A stretch of DNA of 64,000 nt. It comes from Sinohyriopsis cumingii (Eukaryota > Mollusca > Bivalvia > Unionida > Unionidae). Position numbers and translations under genes: made by a program. Under the pieces are notes generated by a model that did no database searches, was not told where the DNA came from, and saw only the letters and a list, made by a program, of their open reading frames with translations. Every line of letters starts with the position of its first letter. Position 1 is the first letter of the stretch. The stretch spans positions 91,663,474-91,727,473 of the forward strand of contig CM068838.1 of NCBI GenBank assembly GCA_028554795.2. The letters run 5' to 3'. This document shows positions 13,745-27,711 of this stretch, in pieces.

Positions 13745-13868
13745 ATGTTTGTCAAATGAATGAATAATTACTAGTCATTGCAAACAAAGTTAGCTAAAAT
13801 AGAATTAAACGTTTGTCAAATGAATAAGTAATTACTAGCCATTGCATGCAAAGTTAGCCAAATTGACT
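13745..13868. repeat. Short tandem duplication, two units of about 62 bases
   Basis: The stretch beginning 'gtttgtcaaatgaatgaata' near 13747 is repeated as 'gtttgtcaaatgaataagta' near 13811. Each copy continues with 'attactagYcattgca..caaagttagc'. The two copies differ at only a few positions. The surrounding sequence from 13081 to 15400 shows nothing else that I recognise. Confidence 0.75.
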
Positions 13869-15399
13869 AATGTAATTAGAAGTAGAAGACGATAAGTACT
13901 ATTTTACTCTGAAATGTTTTCCATAGGAAAAGTATTTCCATTTAGCAATAATTTAAGTAAAAAAAATATTAGTATCAAAATAATTTAACTGAAGACGGAT
14001 TGGGTAATTTTGAGTAACTAAAGCTATGTAAATTTAAGTAAATGTTATGTTTATGCACAACAAAATTCTGATCTAGTTCACATTTTATTTACAAACATGT
14101 ATATTTGGCTGAAGTGGCATTGAGTTTCCATTACTGGTCCATGAATTTGGTGCTTACCCCCTCTACCTCCATATCTATGATTGTTAATTCAGACGTACAT
14201 AGAAAGTCATCCAGTACTCGTCAGACTAGAATGTCGGTTTGCATTGGCATTATTCACTACATGACGTTCCGTTTTAACCTTTGGAATGTTACGATACCAC
14301 TTTCTATAAAAGGAATTGTCCAATGTCATCATTGCACCATGGCCATTACAAAATAATGGCCAATACTCTTCCTTTAGACACTCCAAGAGGGATGAGATAC
14401 ACGAAGGGCTTCCGGACAACCCTATTCTCACATTCAACACGTGCATGATCCTGTTTTCCTGTTTTCTAATGTGCAAGACTGGTGCAGGATAGCCCTGTTC
14501 TGCCTCACAGGTGACATATAACCCTGACTTTCTGACTAGTTTTACCTTCTACTGAGTGCGTTGTGTACATAAACCTCCAAATTTCAGTTACATACTGAAC
14601 ATTCTTTCACAATAATTAAGACAAGCATTAAATGTGAAACAGTTCAGATGCTGTGTATAACCATTACCGTATCAATTTCAACCGTTGTTTTTGAGATATT
14701 TTTGAACGTACTTTAAAGAGGACACTTTAAAGATTTCAGCTAAATTCACTTTTTAAGCTCTTCCTTAGGGTAAGCAAACTTTAAAAGATAAAACCCTATT
14801 CACAATTTGCCAACTTTATCTCGGCCCTCATTTCAGACATAAAATAATAAAAAAAAAACTGACATTATGATCCAGTGTAAGATAAGAAACTTCCACCCTC
14901 GGGATTATATTAACTCTACACAGCCCCGTGTCTAACAAATAATTCTGGTCATCGAGTGGAACTTACCTATTCCACTCCATGTGACAGATTATATCATTCC
15001 AACATTTGTCTCCCCAGAGAAACACAAAGAAAGAATGTTCTTTTTCTAGACTTAGGATCAAACACTGTATGACGAAATTATTTACGTAATTGTTGACTCA
15101 AACGAATTCACCGAGGAACTGGTGGCAACGGTTCCTTTTCTTTCATTATGGTCCCAAGCCTCCTTCCAACTGTAACACTAAATGTCATAAAGGAAAAAGT
15201 TACAACCTCATTTCCACAGAAATGTATCGAAAGCCTTCTCTATAGTCTGGAGAAATGCTTAGGGACAGCAGCACGTTCAGGACTTTGAGGTCGTCCTGGA
15301 GCTTACAAAACAATGTTTGCCGGGGACAAGAGTTCGCGAGGCAAAACAAGTCATCTATACCCCTCCATGTTTCATCCTGTAATTGTTATCATCTAGCAT

Positions 15400-16090
15400 G
15401 CTTCATTTAGCGGCCTCCTTCAGTCTTTTAAAAGGGGGTTCTTTGTATCCATTTGCGCTTCTCTATTGTTTGACTCGTCTGTGGCCCCAATGATTGTGGT
15501 TCAGGGACCTACTTCATCTGTTGGTGGATGAAGTCAGGATATTAATCGAGAGAACGAAGTTTCTTAGCCCACATTTCCTTTGCCTTCAAACTTGAATAGT
15601 CTCAAGTAATCGGTCATGACGAGTTTTCGAGCAATGTTGCTAGCTACATCATCCAGGCTAGGAGTGCAAATGCAAATTGTAGAATTTTTTGTGATTGATA
15701 CAGTAGGCAAATGCATTGCTCCTGGCTATTCCCCCTTGAGCCTAGTTGCAGTATTTTGCTTTCCTTTCTAGGCTTCAGAACGGTCATGTCCACTATTAAA
15801 GGATAAAGGGAATAGTCTTTCTGGTCCATACTGGTATTTTGAACATCAGAGACCAGTATATTGCTCGATGATGTCCAGGTCAACCTCTTGCGTTATTGGG
15901 GACTGTCAAAATCACCTTATGAACAACCGAGTGAAGTTTCCTTCCAGACACTTTCCCTTTAGAATGTTTTCTTTGGCACCTGTGAGGAGAATGAGCGATC
16001 GTCATTCACTGTCTATGGAAATGGCTTGTTTTGGTTCATCAATAATTCCGAATTCTTTCTCTTCTTTACCAACCAGGGTTTCTGAATGAG
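15400..16090 (-). pseudogene. Faint Ty3-type protease/RT remnant
   Basis: On the minus strand, scattered pieces follow the order of a Ty3 pol polyprotein. There is an ILKGKCLEGNFT-like stretch near 15980-15950 (compare the 'glG.leGe..i..d' motif before the RT), a lysine-rich block near 15760, and CICTPSLDDVASNIARKL at about 15690-15630, resembling the 'C.DP..LN...... PTlDDvl..la.ak' RT motif with an internal deletion. Many stops and frameshifts separate them. The 79-codon open frame at 15644-15883 is part of this. The assignment is tentative; chance resemblance cannot be excluded. Confidence 0.35.
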
Positions 16091-16099
16091 AATCACTCA

Positions 16100-19000
16100 C
16101 TTGCCTTCAGTAGTTATAGAGATTCCAGTCTAGTTTGTATATGTGCATTGGATAACCGAGATAGGCTCTTGTGTTCAGTTAGGGCCTCGAGGTTTCATTT
16201 GGCTTCCTCAAAAGGAAGAAGGAAGTGTCAGATGCCTGTCTTCCTATCAATTATGAATTCCTCACTGAAAGGGACATTACTTGCATGAAAATTAAAGTCT
16301 ATGAGTTAGATCTGTTGGTACATCTTGGATCTATTTTGAATCACAACTCTTTGGGTAATGCTTTTTGCAGTCTCACAATACCTTCGTTTACCGTTAACAA
16401 TTGGTGGATAAAAGTGATGGTTCTTTTGGAACTGAAAATAACAGCGCACCAAGACCACTTTTACCGTACGTACACTTACTTTATACTAGTGTTGTAAAGA
16501 CCATATGCCTCAGTCCTAACTAGCGAATTACGCAATGCAATATTATTAGGCTATGTTTTACTTCTATTAAAATGTGAATCGGTTCTAGAGCTACCAGTTT
16601 TAATAAGAAGATTGAATAATTGAGGTTCAACAAGGAGTATTAGTCTCGAAAAAGGAAAGTAATGCAAAAGTACCCGGTATATATCCATACTTAAACTAGT
16701 TTTACCCCTACAAGAATAAATTGTTCTTGAAAAAGACACATTAACTACAGAATGAAAAGATAACAAACTTCATTAATCAGTAATGATTCACAAATTATTA
16801 CAACAATATAAATAATTAAGTTTCGAATAGCTTAAACAATGTTTTTGATTTGTTACGTTAGATCCAAGAAATCTTTTGAATAGGGAATTATAAAGGGTTA
16901 GCATATCTAGACATAACATATTTTTATTTTTAGAAAATTTAATAAGTGAAGTGTTTTGACTATTTATTTCTTTCTCAGGTCTTCGAACGGAACGTTAATG
17001 ATGTATGAAGTGAACAGCAGTATTTACAAGGTTCTTGTGCAGGATGCAGACACTGGATTAACTATAGTGGTCCTTTTGTAGATATAAAGTCCAAAGAAAA
17101 AAGTATTAACGAGTTCAGTAAAATTGTTTTTCCTTTTGTCATTTATGACATTTTAAATTTTGAGCTAGAGCAATGTGATTGCTATCTCTATTTTGACTTG
17201 TCTCTTATTTGTTATGTTATGCAGATTGTATGTCAATATTAGCTCAGTTGTAGATCATCCAGCTCACAATCTATCAGGCGCAGGCAGTTTCCATAGCTGA
17301 CCAGCCAGACAAGGTCGCCTGCCTCAATAGATTATATTGGGTATAACATGAAAACAAGGTTCTACACCCAAGTACAATATTCTTCTGAGCCTTCTTGCCC
17401 AAATGCCAAGAACCTTTTTTGACAACCAGCAGGAACATCGTCCTTCGGGTGAGAAACCAAACCTCCACTGAGACGATAGGAATTAGAGAATCAAATCTGC
17501 CAATCCCCACAAATTAACAATGGTATCCTTTGTACTTAAGGAATAATAGCATATATTACACAAATATGCTCGCCGTGATCAAATCCGACTATCGGGTTGG
17601 CCTGTCACGAGGTTTTCCTATTATTATCAGTGGATTTGGTCAAAAACTAGGCTAGCTTTACCTTAGAAACCCAATGCTTTCATCTACCCAAGTTTTCCAA
17701 GCAAGGCACAAGCATGATAAACGTTTGCTTATATCTAGAAATGTGTCTAACATACAAAAGTGCATTGATGATGGAAACGAAAGGTGGCCTCTTAAAATGT
17801 TTAAATAGTAAGTACAGACGTACAACAAAGAACTATGTAGATCATTATAAGAAAGTCAGGAAAGGTCATTTCCTATGAAAATTTATTAGATATAAGGGAT
17901 TGGTTTCATTTCTGTTGGTATCCATGGTTACAAAGTTATTTTGCAGCAAATATGTCACTCAGTGGTGCAGATGATTATAAAGTATCGGTTGTTTTCTGGA
18001 AGCAGGAACAGTCTTTGCAAGAAGAAAGAATGATAGTATGTTCCGAAAGCACGAAAGGTATATAAACATATACCGTCTGCTTGCTAATATACAGTCAGCA
18101 TACAGCTTGTCAATATAACTTCAATTAAAGAACCCACTAAAATATCGAACTTGACAAATCAGGGTTTCAAAAGTCATCTAAATCTCAAACATTTAAAGTA
18201 GAGACATGCAATGTTATATCCTTTACTTTAAAATGTAATATTAATACTTCAAGAGAACTAAAATTCATGTGCCATCATTATGTCTATAGCACAGGAATAA
18301 TATGAAGGCGTCGTAGACGTATAAAGCAATTTAAGGCATTATTATTATCATTATTATTATTATTAGTAGTAGTAGTAGTAGTATCTTTATTTGGTATCAG
18401 GGCTAGAGACCATTTGTCCTTTACACATTTACTTTACATTTGGGTGATTAAAATGCTAAATTATGTATGAAACTAACAAGGAGAGAATTATCGAAACATG
18501 AAAATGTGTTATGTGACCTATTTAGTTACTTATGCTTTGTTGTTGGGGAAAGGGTTAATTTTCAAACTGTTCTTAAAATGGGCCACACTAATTCATATCT
18601 ACTTACAATGGACAGTAGTAATTCAGACAACCATGATCTACTATTTCACAGGTAATCATCATGTCATCTTTCTTTGGAAATGTAATGTAGTTCAGGTTGT
18701 TTGGCATACATTGTTTAATTTATAACAGACAAGGGATTCAGTTTTATTTTAATACACTTTAATTGTCAGCCATATTAGTTCAACGTGAGACAGCAAAACA
18801 AAAAGGATTATGAAAACAACATGGATTATGTCAACTTTTAATATCTAGCAGGAACTCATTGACCTCTATGGGGTTCGTAACTGCCGTTTCCAAAACAGAA
18901 CTAATGTCCCAAAGGTATAAGTGTGCATTATTAAGTTTTGAGTTATATCGCCTGTGCTTACAGTTCATCATATTATACTTCTGAATTATTAAAATCTGCG

Positions 19001-19525
19001 TTTCCCATGTTCACAGTAGGATTGCATAATGCTCTTTTACACCGTACTTCAAATTGGTCTAACTTACATAAAAATACATATATTGACTGCACTGCTGTAC
19101 GGACGAGAGGTCTAGATAAGAACGAAGATGGCAGAACATTTGAAACGTTGATCTATCATGCATTTTGTGTCCCAAGATCAATTCATGTTGTGAAGGCTTG
19201 CATACTAAGAAACAACCACGAACCAACGGCAACATATATAGGAGTGAAATCATTAATAGCTAGCATGCACAAAAGCCTTCTCCACCACATGACCTTACAC
19301 ATAAATCATGTGCGAATGTAATATTTAAGTATGAATATGAACTTTTTCACTCCCCCTTGTGGTGACAAAAAGTGGAAATACTATATCAGATCAATGTACT
19401 GCTATAGCTTCTTATCTTTATGCTTATTGATCACAATAAGCTTTGTGAAATACATTATACGGACATTGTTCTCTTTGTATAATAACATATTGCTTACAGA
19501 ATGTATTTCAAGAGTGCTTTTGTGT
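16100..19525. other. Non-coding stretch with a small ATT/AGT microsatellite
   Basis: No domain is recognisable in either strand. The longest open frame (127 codons, 18938-19321) has no motif, no low-complexity bias and no start context of note. A (TTA)n(GTA)n microsatellite occupies about 18339-18381. Confidence 0.5.
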
Positions 19526-19531
19526 GTAACA

Positions 19532-21420
<1,889 letters not shown>

Positions 21421-21429
21421 CCCACATAG

Positions 21430-22200
21430 ATGATCATGAATAAGGATGATATTCATCAGCTTTCAGTAGCCTATCTTTGTTGGATCTGCTACGAACCTTT
21501 CAGCGTCCCGTCAGAGATTTACAGTAGGGTTTCAGTCGTCACCAAGAAACAAAAACTGTTGATTTTTTCCAAAGTCAATGAATCTCCTACTATTGACGTG
21601 CATTATCTGAATGATCAAGAGAAACGAGAATATTGTTCCTAGGTCACACAAAAACAGGCGTGATCTATGTAACACGGCGACATGCGCACATGTTTAAATT
21701 ACTCAAAGACAACTGCAGAATTATGATATTTCGTGGCTTTGATGTTCACGGCCTCGCAATTATTCATTGGACTTGGCGTGACACCGACTACTTGTGGGAT
21801 GAGGATGGAAATGTGTTCGCGGCGGTAACCTAGGACCAGTATTGTTTCTCCGCTACTGATTGGACCGGAACTTCAGTCGCGAAGAAAATATTGCGTAGGC
21901 CTGGATGATGAAATCGGCTAGCGATGCCATAGCAGAGGCTGCTGACTGACGTCGCAAAGCCACGCTCGATCAACTGAGTAAATGGATGCAGGCCAAAGTA
22001 AAGGTATTAAAGATATCTTACAGTCGCAACATTACGCACAGGAAGACATGACAGAGGGCTTCGAACAAGCATTTGCAGCGCTGATCAAACCAATAAAAGA
22101 AAGACCTCATAGGCTGCGGAATAAGTAAACAGAGTCCCAATTACAGCTGTCTGAACAAGGGAACAGAAAGACATGCTGATCCGATCAGGCATGCGCCAGA
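21430..22200 (+). pseudogene. Unidentified Polinton-associated protein remnant (P0), paralogue of the 45 kb block
   Basis: Two overlapping plus-strand frames (21430-21642 and 21633-21833) appear to be one gene with a frameshift. The second contains RHAHMFKLL and, at 21752-21776, LAIIHWTW. Almost the same words (RYAHVPKVI, then IFR, then LANIHWTW) lie on the minus strand at about 45235-45121 in Polinton relic P2; the underlying bases match at about 24 of 27 positions around IHWTW. After 21840 an Ala/Lys/Gln-rich region with a coiled-coil look (EGFEQAFAALIKPIKE, near 22060) follows. The function is unknown. Membership of a Polinton is inferred from the P2 context. Confidence 0.45.
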
Positions 22201-24025
22201 ACAATTAGCGCAAATTAAAAATAAAAGGTCAGAGGACATGCAGGAGAATGGTGAAGAGGGACTTGCGAATGGTCTACAACAAGAACCAACTGAGTACCAA
22301 AAAAAGGTTTGATTTTTTTTATTAAATCAAGATTTTTTTAGCAATTGACATTTTTCAGTTGTAAGTTGTTTAATTGAAATATGAATTGCAGTGAAAAATA
22401 TTTTATTTTAATGCAATTAAAACTCATTTATGTAATTTGAATTTTAAACTTAAATGTACCTCTTCAGGCTCAGCTAAGCTGATCTCTTTTTTGCCTGCTT
22501 GTACTTACAATATGCTATGGAAATTCACATAAATCGGATTCATGAATTTTATACTGGCATTATCTAGATCTCAGAGCTGACGGGAACAGATTTAAATTGA
22601 TTTTATGCAAAGAATTTTTAGTCTTCCACCACAATACAAAGGCAAGTGTCATTTTAAAGATACTTTGAGTATTCTGCAATTCATTAAGCACACACTTAGT
22701 GTATTCTTTTTTCAACTTTCTCTTGGAGAGAGATTTTCTACACCTTTTGTACAGTAGTATTATATCTGTAAAGGAAAGTTACCAGATATTTGGAATCAAA
22801 TATTCAATGTTATATAAATGTTTTAACAACACATATGGATGTGCTGTTTTTACTATTATCCAGTTTTTATGACCAGATCCTTGGTGATATTTGATTATAC
22901 ACGTGTAAGTTATTTGAAAGTTTGCGAGAGTATTTCGTGTCGTGAGTCATCGTTTGGTTATGATGTTGCTACACTTCATCCATTTGTCTATCCGTCTATA
23001 CATTCCATTTTCATATTTGCTCAAAAAACGAAATGTAATGTACAGATTGAGCTTTAAAATATCTTGATCACGTACAATTATCAACTGTCTTTTTAATTTT
23101 TAGTCTGTCAGTATTTGATATGCTTGCCCCTGTTCAACTGAGATTTTGTACCAAATTGTCCTTTTCTGTTCAGCAAGTCCATCCATGCAACCTTCTATCA
23201 TGCTCCTGTTAGCAAAACTGGTGTACATGTTTTATTTATTACCATGAATTTATTAAATATTCTGGTCATCGCCGGAAGATATGCATACAGCCAAATCACT
23301 TTACTTCTGCCATATCTGCTAGAGTAATTTCGATTTTTGTCTGGCAACTGAATTTATTATTGGAGGGAATCTTGTGGAGTCAAAGGTGAAGCTCACAGTG
23401 ACTAAAGATGAAAATTTGTTTCCACATAATAACATTAATTCCAGATGCAGGAAGTTATGGTTGTTCAGTTGGTAGACCATCATACACGTAATTCAAGTTT
23501 TACTGGTTTAATACTCGGCAAGGCCGACTATGGTTATCTGTCTTTAGTGTTTTTGGGAAAGGCTTTTAGCCCCAAATTTATCTTCATCATATAGTTAAAA
23601 ACTAACTGCAAGTACAATTAAAAACTAGCCAACCATGAAATATCACATACCTGGACCAGTTGATGCATTTATTTTATTTTCTCTATGTGTATCCATCTTT
23701 GGGTCATGTGAGGCATCCCTGTATTTATTTGCTTACTGCTTTTGAGGGAATTTCTACACTGATGAATAGGTATTCTAGTTTATTTCCAACCACCACCCCA
23801 CACCTAGTTTAGTTTTATGCATGTAGTTTCAAGATCCCTTAAAATGGTATTATGATATTTGGTGTGTGGTTTATGGTTATATAGCACATATTATTTCATA
23901 CCATCGGGTTCTATATTGGCATGTGATTTGATTACCGGTTGTTTTGCAAGTGATCTACATGGTCATATTTGTTCATATACACACTATATATAGGTCAAAT
24001 TGCATTTACGCACCTCATGCACACA
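22201..24025. other. Non-coding AT-rich stretch, nothing recognised
   Basis: Poly-T/poly-A rich sequence with no open frame above 75 codons and no recognised repeat or RNA. Confidence 0.5.
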
Positions 24026-24029
24026 CAAC

Positions 24030-25270
24030 TTGGCAGAGGTAGCTGCTTTTAAAGCACCTTTTGAGGCTGTGCAGAAATAAATGGGGAAAATGAGAGTCCC
24101 GGCTGAAAAATCCATTCCCATGGAGAAAGAACAAAAAGACACAAAAAATGGTTGAGGAGTTTTTGCTTATAGTCCGAGACAGAAAAGTACACAAAATTTA
24201 TAGGAGACCTGCTAAAGAGTAAGACGCTACAATTGACAAATGTATTGAAGATATACAGCAGCATTTGAACTACATTGATGGATATGAGGCTGGGATAGAA
24301 TTCATCTATGATTATTTGTTGACACAAGCCACAGTTGAAGTCAGGATTCGACCTACAAGTGAGAAAAATACTTCTGCAAGGATATTGCGAGGTTTGTACG
24401 ACATGTTTCGTGATGCAGATACTATAGCACATTTACAACGGTCTTTTTATCAACTGGGTGAGAAATTCAACATTCTCTGCAGATAGTTTATCTTGTTCTG
24501 ATGACAGTGGTTGACAGAGTCACGACGAATAATCGAAAATACAGACCTAATGCTTAAAGAAAACTTTATTCATGGAGTGAAGGATTTTCAGTTTCGCAGA
24601 GACATGAGGCGATATACCTTGGAACATCCAAGTTTAACGTTTTTGAGTTCAGAGAGATTATGCTACGATGAACAGAAGATGAAAAAATGGAGCTGAATCT
24701 CGCTATTCGCTGCAATAAACATATGTTATGAATGGCCCAGTCGCCTGGAAAGAATCTACCTTTCAAGAGGATATTCTCCAAATGCTCACGAGTCAGCAAG
24801 AACTACTGCATATGCAACAACAACTTGATACTTTGTCAAAAGTTTTAAGTGAAGACTATAAAAATAAAAAATAAATCAGTAAAAGTGAACAGGAACGGAT
24901 AAGAAAGGTTCTTAATTTTGGCTGTGGCGGAAGCAGTCACAAGATTAAGGAATGTGCTTCCAAGCAAAGCAAACCTCCACGGATAGGGTACATTAGAGAC
25001 AAAAATCTCTTGAAATCTATGCCACTGAAGCAGAAGCCCATGAATCATGAAGGGAATTCGTTACATGGATACCTCCTGCAGCGTGAAGTCAAGCATCAGG
25101 AGAAACATACGAAGAATCACCTTATCAGCGGCATAAACGCATATAAAAAGCTATCGGAAAATGTCGGGAGATATAAATAATGGTAGAAGCCCAAGCTATT
25201 GTGTATTTGATAGATACTGAATCTCAAGTCTCAGAAGTGGCTCTGAGTTTCTTCAGAAAGCTTTGAAGAA
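24030..25270 (+). pseudogene. Degraded Ty3/gypsy gag-protease
   Basis: Plus-strand frames from about 24150 read as a gag polyprotein (residues such as HLNYIDGYEAGIEFIYDYL at 24265 onward, rich in charged helices). A degenerate zinc knuckle follows at 24922-24954 (CGGSSHKIKEC; the first Cys of the CCHC pattern is replaced). At about 25200-25230 the string IVYLIDTESQVSE matches the retropepsin active-site motif 'LiDTGSqVs', with the catalytic-loop Gly changed to Glu. At least five stops or frameshifts break the reading. Reverse transcriptase and integrase are absent. No LTRs were seen. Confidence 0.6.
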
Positions 25271-26205
25271 AGAAACCTAAATTAATAAACGTAACAAAGT
25301 GGATGAGAATCACAGCAGCAAGCAGTCCGGAAATTCCTTTTATGATACATCTAAAGGGAGCTACAAGTCTTTGACCAATAACTTCCAGGGACAGTTGTGT
25401 TCAGTTTTAATACTTTTCTGGAATTTTATACATCGAATATTCATTATTTATGAAGATAAACATGGTAGAAAGGTACATATAAAATATATAGGTATGGCAT
25501 ATATCTTGTTGTTATGAATGATTTTCAGTAAGAATGTTTTCCACTCATGTTTGGAAAGAACTGTCACTGTAGCGTTATCAATTTCTTCAGGCTATTGGGC
25601 GGAGCACATGGAGTCGCTACCGCATAATGCCAACTACTTTACGTATATTTATTTATAACCGTCAGAATAGAAGTAGAATTGAAGCTGAGAAATATTTTGA
25701 CTCGCCTTGTTTCTTTATGGTTTCGACCTGCTACATTAGGTAGAAAATCATAATAATATACAATATTAAGGTTACTTCATTTTTATGAGAAAGTGTGAAC
25801 TTTTTCCTGAGCAATACTACACTCTTAAAGTCGTGCAATATCGATCGTTTCCATACAAATGCAGTGAAGTATAAAAATAGCTCGTTTTGTTTGGAAATAT
25901 GAATATTTTTAAGGTCGTATTATGATATATAATCGTTTATTAAAATAAAATGTCATATATGAACTGTTGATGCATGTTTGATAACCATCAATGTTCGCTC
26001 CGTGACAAAATGTTCAGCTCCCTGACAAAAACTTACTTCTTCTTCTGCTCTTCCTCCGTCTATTAATAAACTCAAACTATCAATAATGGCGATGAAATTT
26101 ATTTTTCATATGCAACAGTACATTGATGTTCTTTTCTTTTCTTCCAGTTCACTTTCATTATAGCATATTTTCATCCATAGTCTGCTATCTATTCTTATAA
26201 TATAC
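25270..26205. other. Non-coding stretch, nothing recognised
   Basis: AT-rich sequence. The open frame 25299-25517 has no recognisable feature. The region lies between a Ty3 relic and the GIY-YIG frame and may contain 3' untranslated sequence of the latter on the minus strand. Confidence 0.45.
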
Positions 26206-26211
26206 AACATT

Positions 26212-26632
26212 TCATTCACACACTGCATTACCTCCTCTCTCATTGTATCTTGGCCATTTGTTTTGTTTATTGCTAATGCACTGAATAAAATCATGTTCCA
26301 CACAGGATGGATTTGCAACTTCCACGTATGATATGGTATACTTTTGCAATATTCTGTCATCGTCAGGCAGATATCTGAAATGATCGTCAATCGCTTGAGT
26401 TCCCCTAAAATTAAGATGTGTCATAAGTCGCTCCCTTATGTTTTCGTTAGATTTGCCAATATATATTGCTTCATTGCCATGGAAGATGGCATATATACCT
26501 CCAGTCCCTGGTGGGGGTAGATTTATTATGTTCAGCTCTCCGGCGTCATTTCTACGGAATACATCTCTTCTTTGTTCAAATAGATCGTTACAAAGGTTGC
26601 GACGGCACTGGAATGAAAGATAATATTTTCAA
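26212..26632 (-). CDS. GIY-YIG nuclease domain protein (terminal exon or partial gene)
   Basis: The minus-strand frame is open for about 140 codons from 26632 to the TGA at 26212. It carries a clean GIY-YIG signature: GGIYAIFHGNEAIYIGKS, with GIY and YIG 10 residues apart. Next come the conserved Arg in ENIRERL, a Glu in CVEHDF and the terminal PRYNERGGN, all at the spacing expected of a GIY-YIG fold (about 90 residues). The protein stops just after the domain. No upstream Met lies in frame before the domain: the frame is closed by a TGA near 26634, and a pyrimidine-rich tract ending in CAG at 26608-26610 could be a splice acceptor, making this a last exon. Penelope-like elements also carry GIY-YIG domains, but theirs have a Cys-rich insert not seen here. 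The function is unknown. Unusually for this window, the domain is undisrupted. Confidence 0.7.
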
Positions 26633-26639
26633 AGCTTTA

Positions 26640-27125
26640 AAGGTGCAGCCTGTTAAATTATATATGCATTCATTCTTCCTTCGTTTTATTATACTACGCT
26701 GTATTTATTCTTTTTTTTCTACTGGTTCTCATGGTAGGTTGTATTTTATATGGTATGCTTTTTCAAATGTGTTCTTTTGTAGAATTATTGCACGAGACAA
26801 AGTCAAGTTTATCATTTACACAACTATTAATGAACATGATGGCTTGCTCAATTGTTTCACACACGATAGCTTTGGACTTTCTCTCAAAAGCGCTAGAATT
26901 GTACCTAGTAAGAAAATGGTGACTTGTAATGATGCTGTTTTTATTGCTCTCCTTATGACAGTGGGTACATTATTTTATAATAATGTTTAGTTGGCTTTTG
27001 CTTTTACCTTTCATATGATGTTAAATTACGAATCTAGTGTTCACAATGTATTGTAAATGCTTATAGTCTTTATATTATCGGAGACATTAAGCTGAATCCA
27101 AGCCAAATGTCATTATCTCTTTAGA
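26640..27125. other. Spacer between the GIY-YIG frame and a LINE, nothing recognised
   Basis: AT-rich sequence. The plus-strand open frame 26466-26990 is antisense to the GIY-YIG exon at its start and has no domain. If the GIY-YIG gene has upstream exons they should lie here or further right, but none could be recognised. Confidence 0.4.
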
Positions 27126-27129
27126 TGTG

Positions 27130-27642
27130 TGTTTTCCGTAGGACTTTCAAGACTGGACAATTCTACATCATTTTTGTCGAGTTAATCTCATTATCTTCTA
27201 CAGAACCTTCACAAAGTTCAAAACACTCGGATCATCCTTAGAATACGAAGAACTGGGAACACCCCCCCCCCTGCTCGGCAGCATTCACTGGCTATCCATT
27301 TGATTCAGAATCCAACACAAAATCTGTTGATCATGCTACATTTCGTTGACTGGCACCAGTCCAATATACCTATCGGACCTCACCAATATGTGCACTCCAT
27401 CAAGCAATTTGCGCTCATCTTCCAATACTCGTATTCTCATTGTTCCCACTGTTAAAATGTAATCATAAGGACAGGGCCCAGCTATGTGGAATGAACTGGC
27501 CATTGATCTTCAATAAACTGATCTCATTCAAACGTTTTGTAATTTCATGGTGTTTCTCTTTGTAATCTTGTTGTTGTATATATGTTTTGTGTGTTATCTA
27601 AGCGCTAAGAGCTTTCAAAAAATAGGAGTTTTACTATGTCCA

Positions 27643-27700
<58 letters not shown>

Positions 27701-27704
27701 GCAC
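27130..27704 (+). mobile_element. LINE 3' end with (TTA)n tail
   Basis: Translated pieces in changing plus-strand frames follow the C-terminus of a non-LTR retrotransposon: an 'QNSA..i' start near 27200, LGSIHWLSI near 27285, SPIYLSDLTNMCTP near 27360, LRSSSNTR near 27410 and GPAMWNELAIDLQ near 27475. This is the order seen in L2/CR1-like ORF2 ends. A 3' untranslated 'aagcgctaagagc' stretch and a pure (TTA)n run (27643-27700) follow, a typical LINE tail. It is 5'-truncated, with a C10 homopolymer at about 27260 and several stops. Its end directly touches the Polinton P1 polymerase remnant, which suggests insertion into that element. Confidence 0.7.
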
Positions 27705-27711
27705 TGTTATT

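Noticed and set aside
15000-15400. Possible continuation of the Ty3 pol remnant on the minus strand
   Set aside because: Some helical-looking pieces are present, but none matches an ordered pol motif, so the feature was ended at 15400.
18938-19321. 127-codon plus-strand open frame
   Set aside because: No domain, compositional signal or neighbouring exon supports it, and frames of this length are expected by chance in a window of this size.
26466-26990. 174-codon plus-strand open frame
   Set aside because: Its first part is antisense to the GIY-YIG frame, which has a clear domain. The rest shows no motif.
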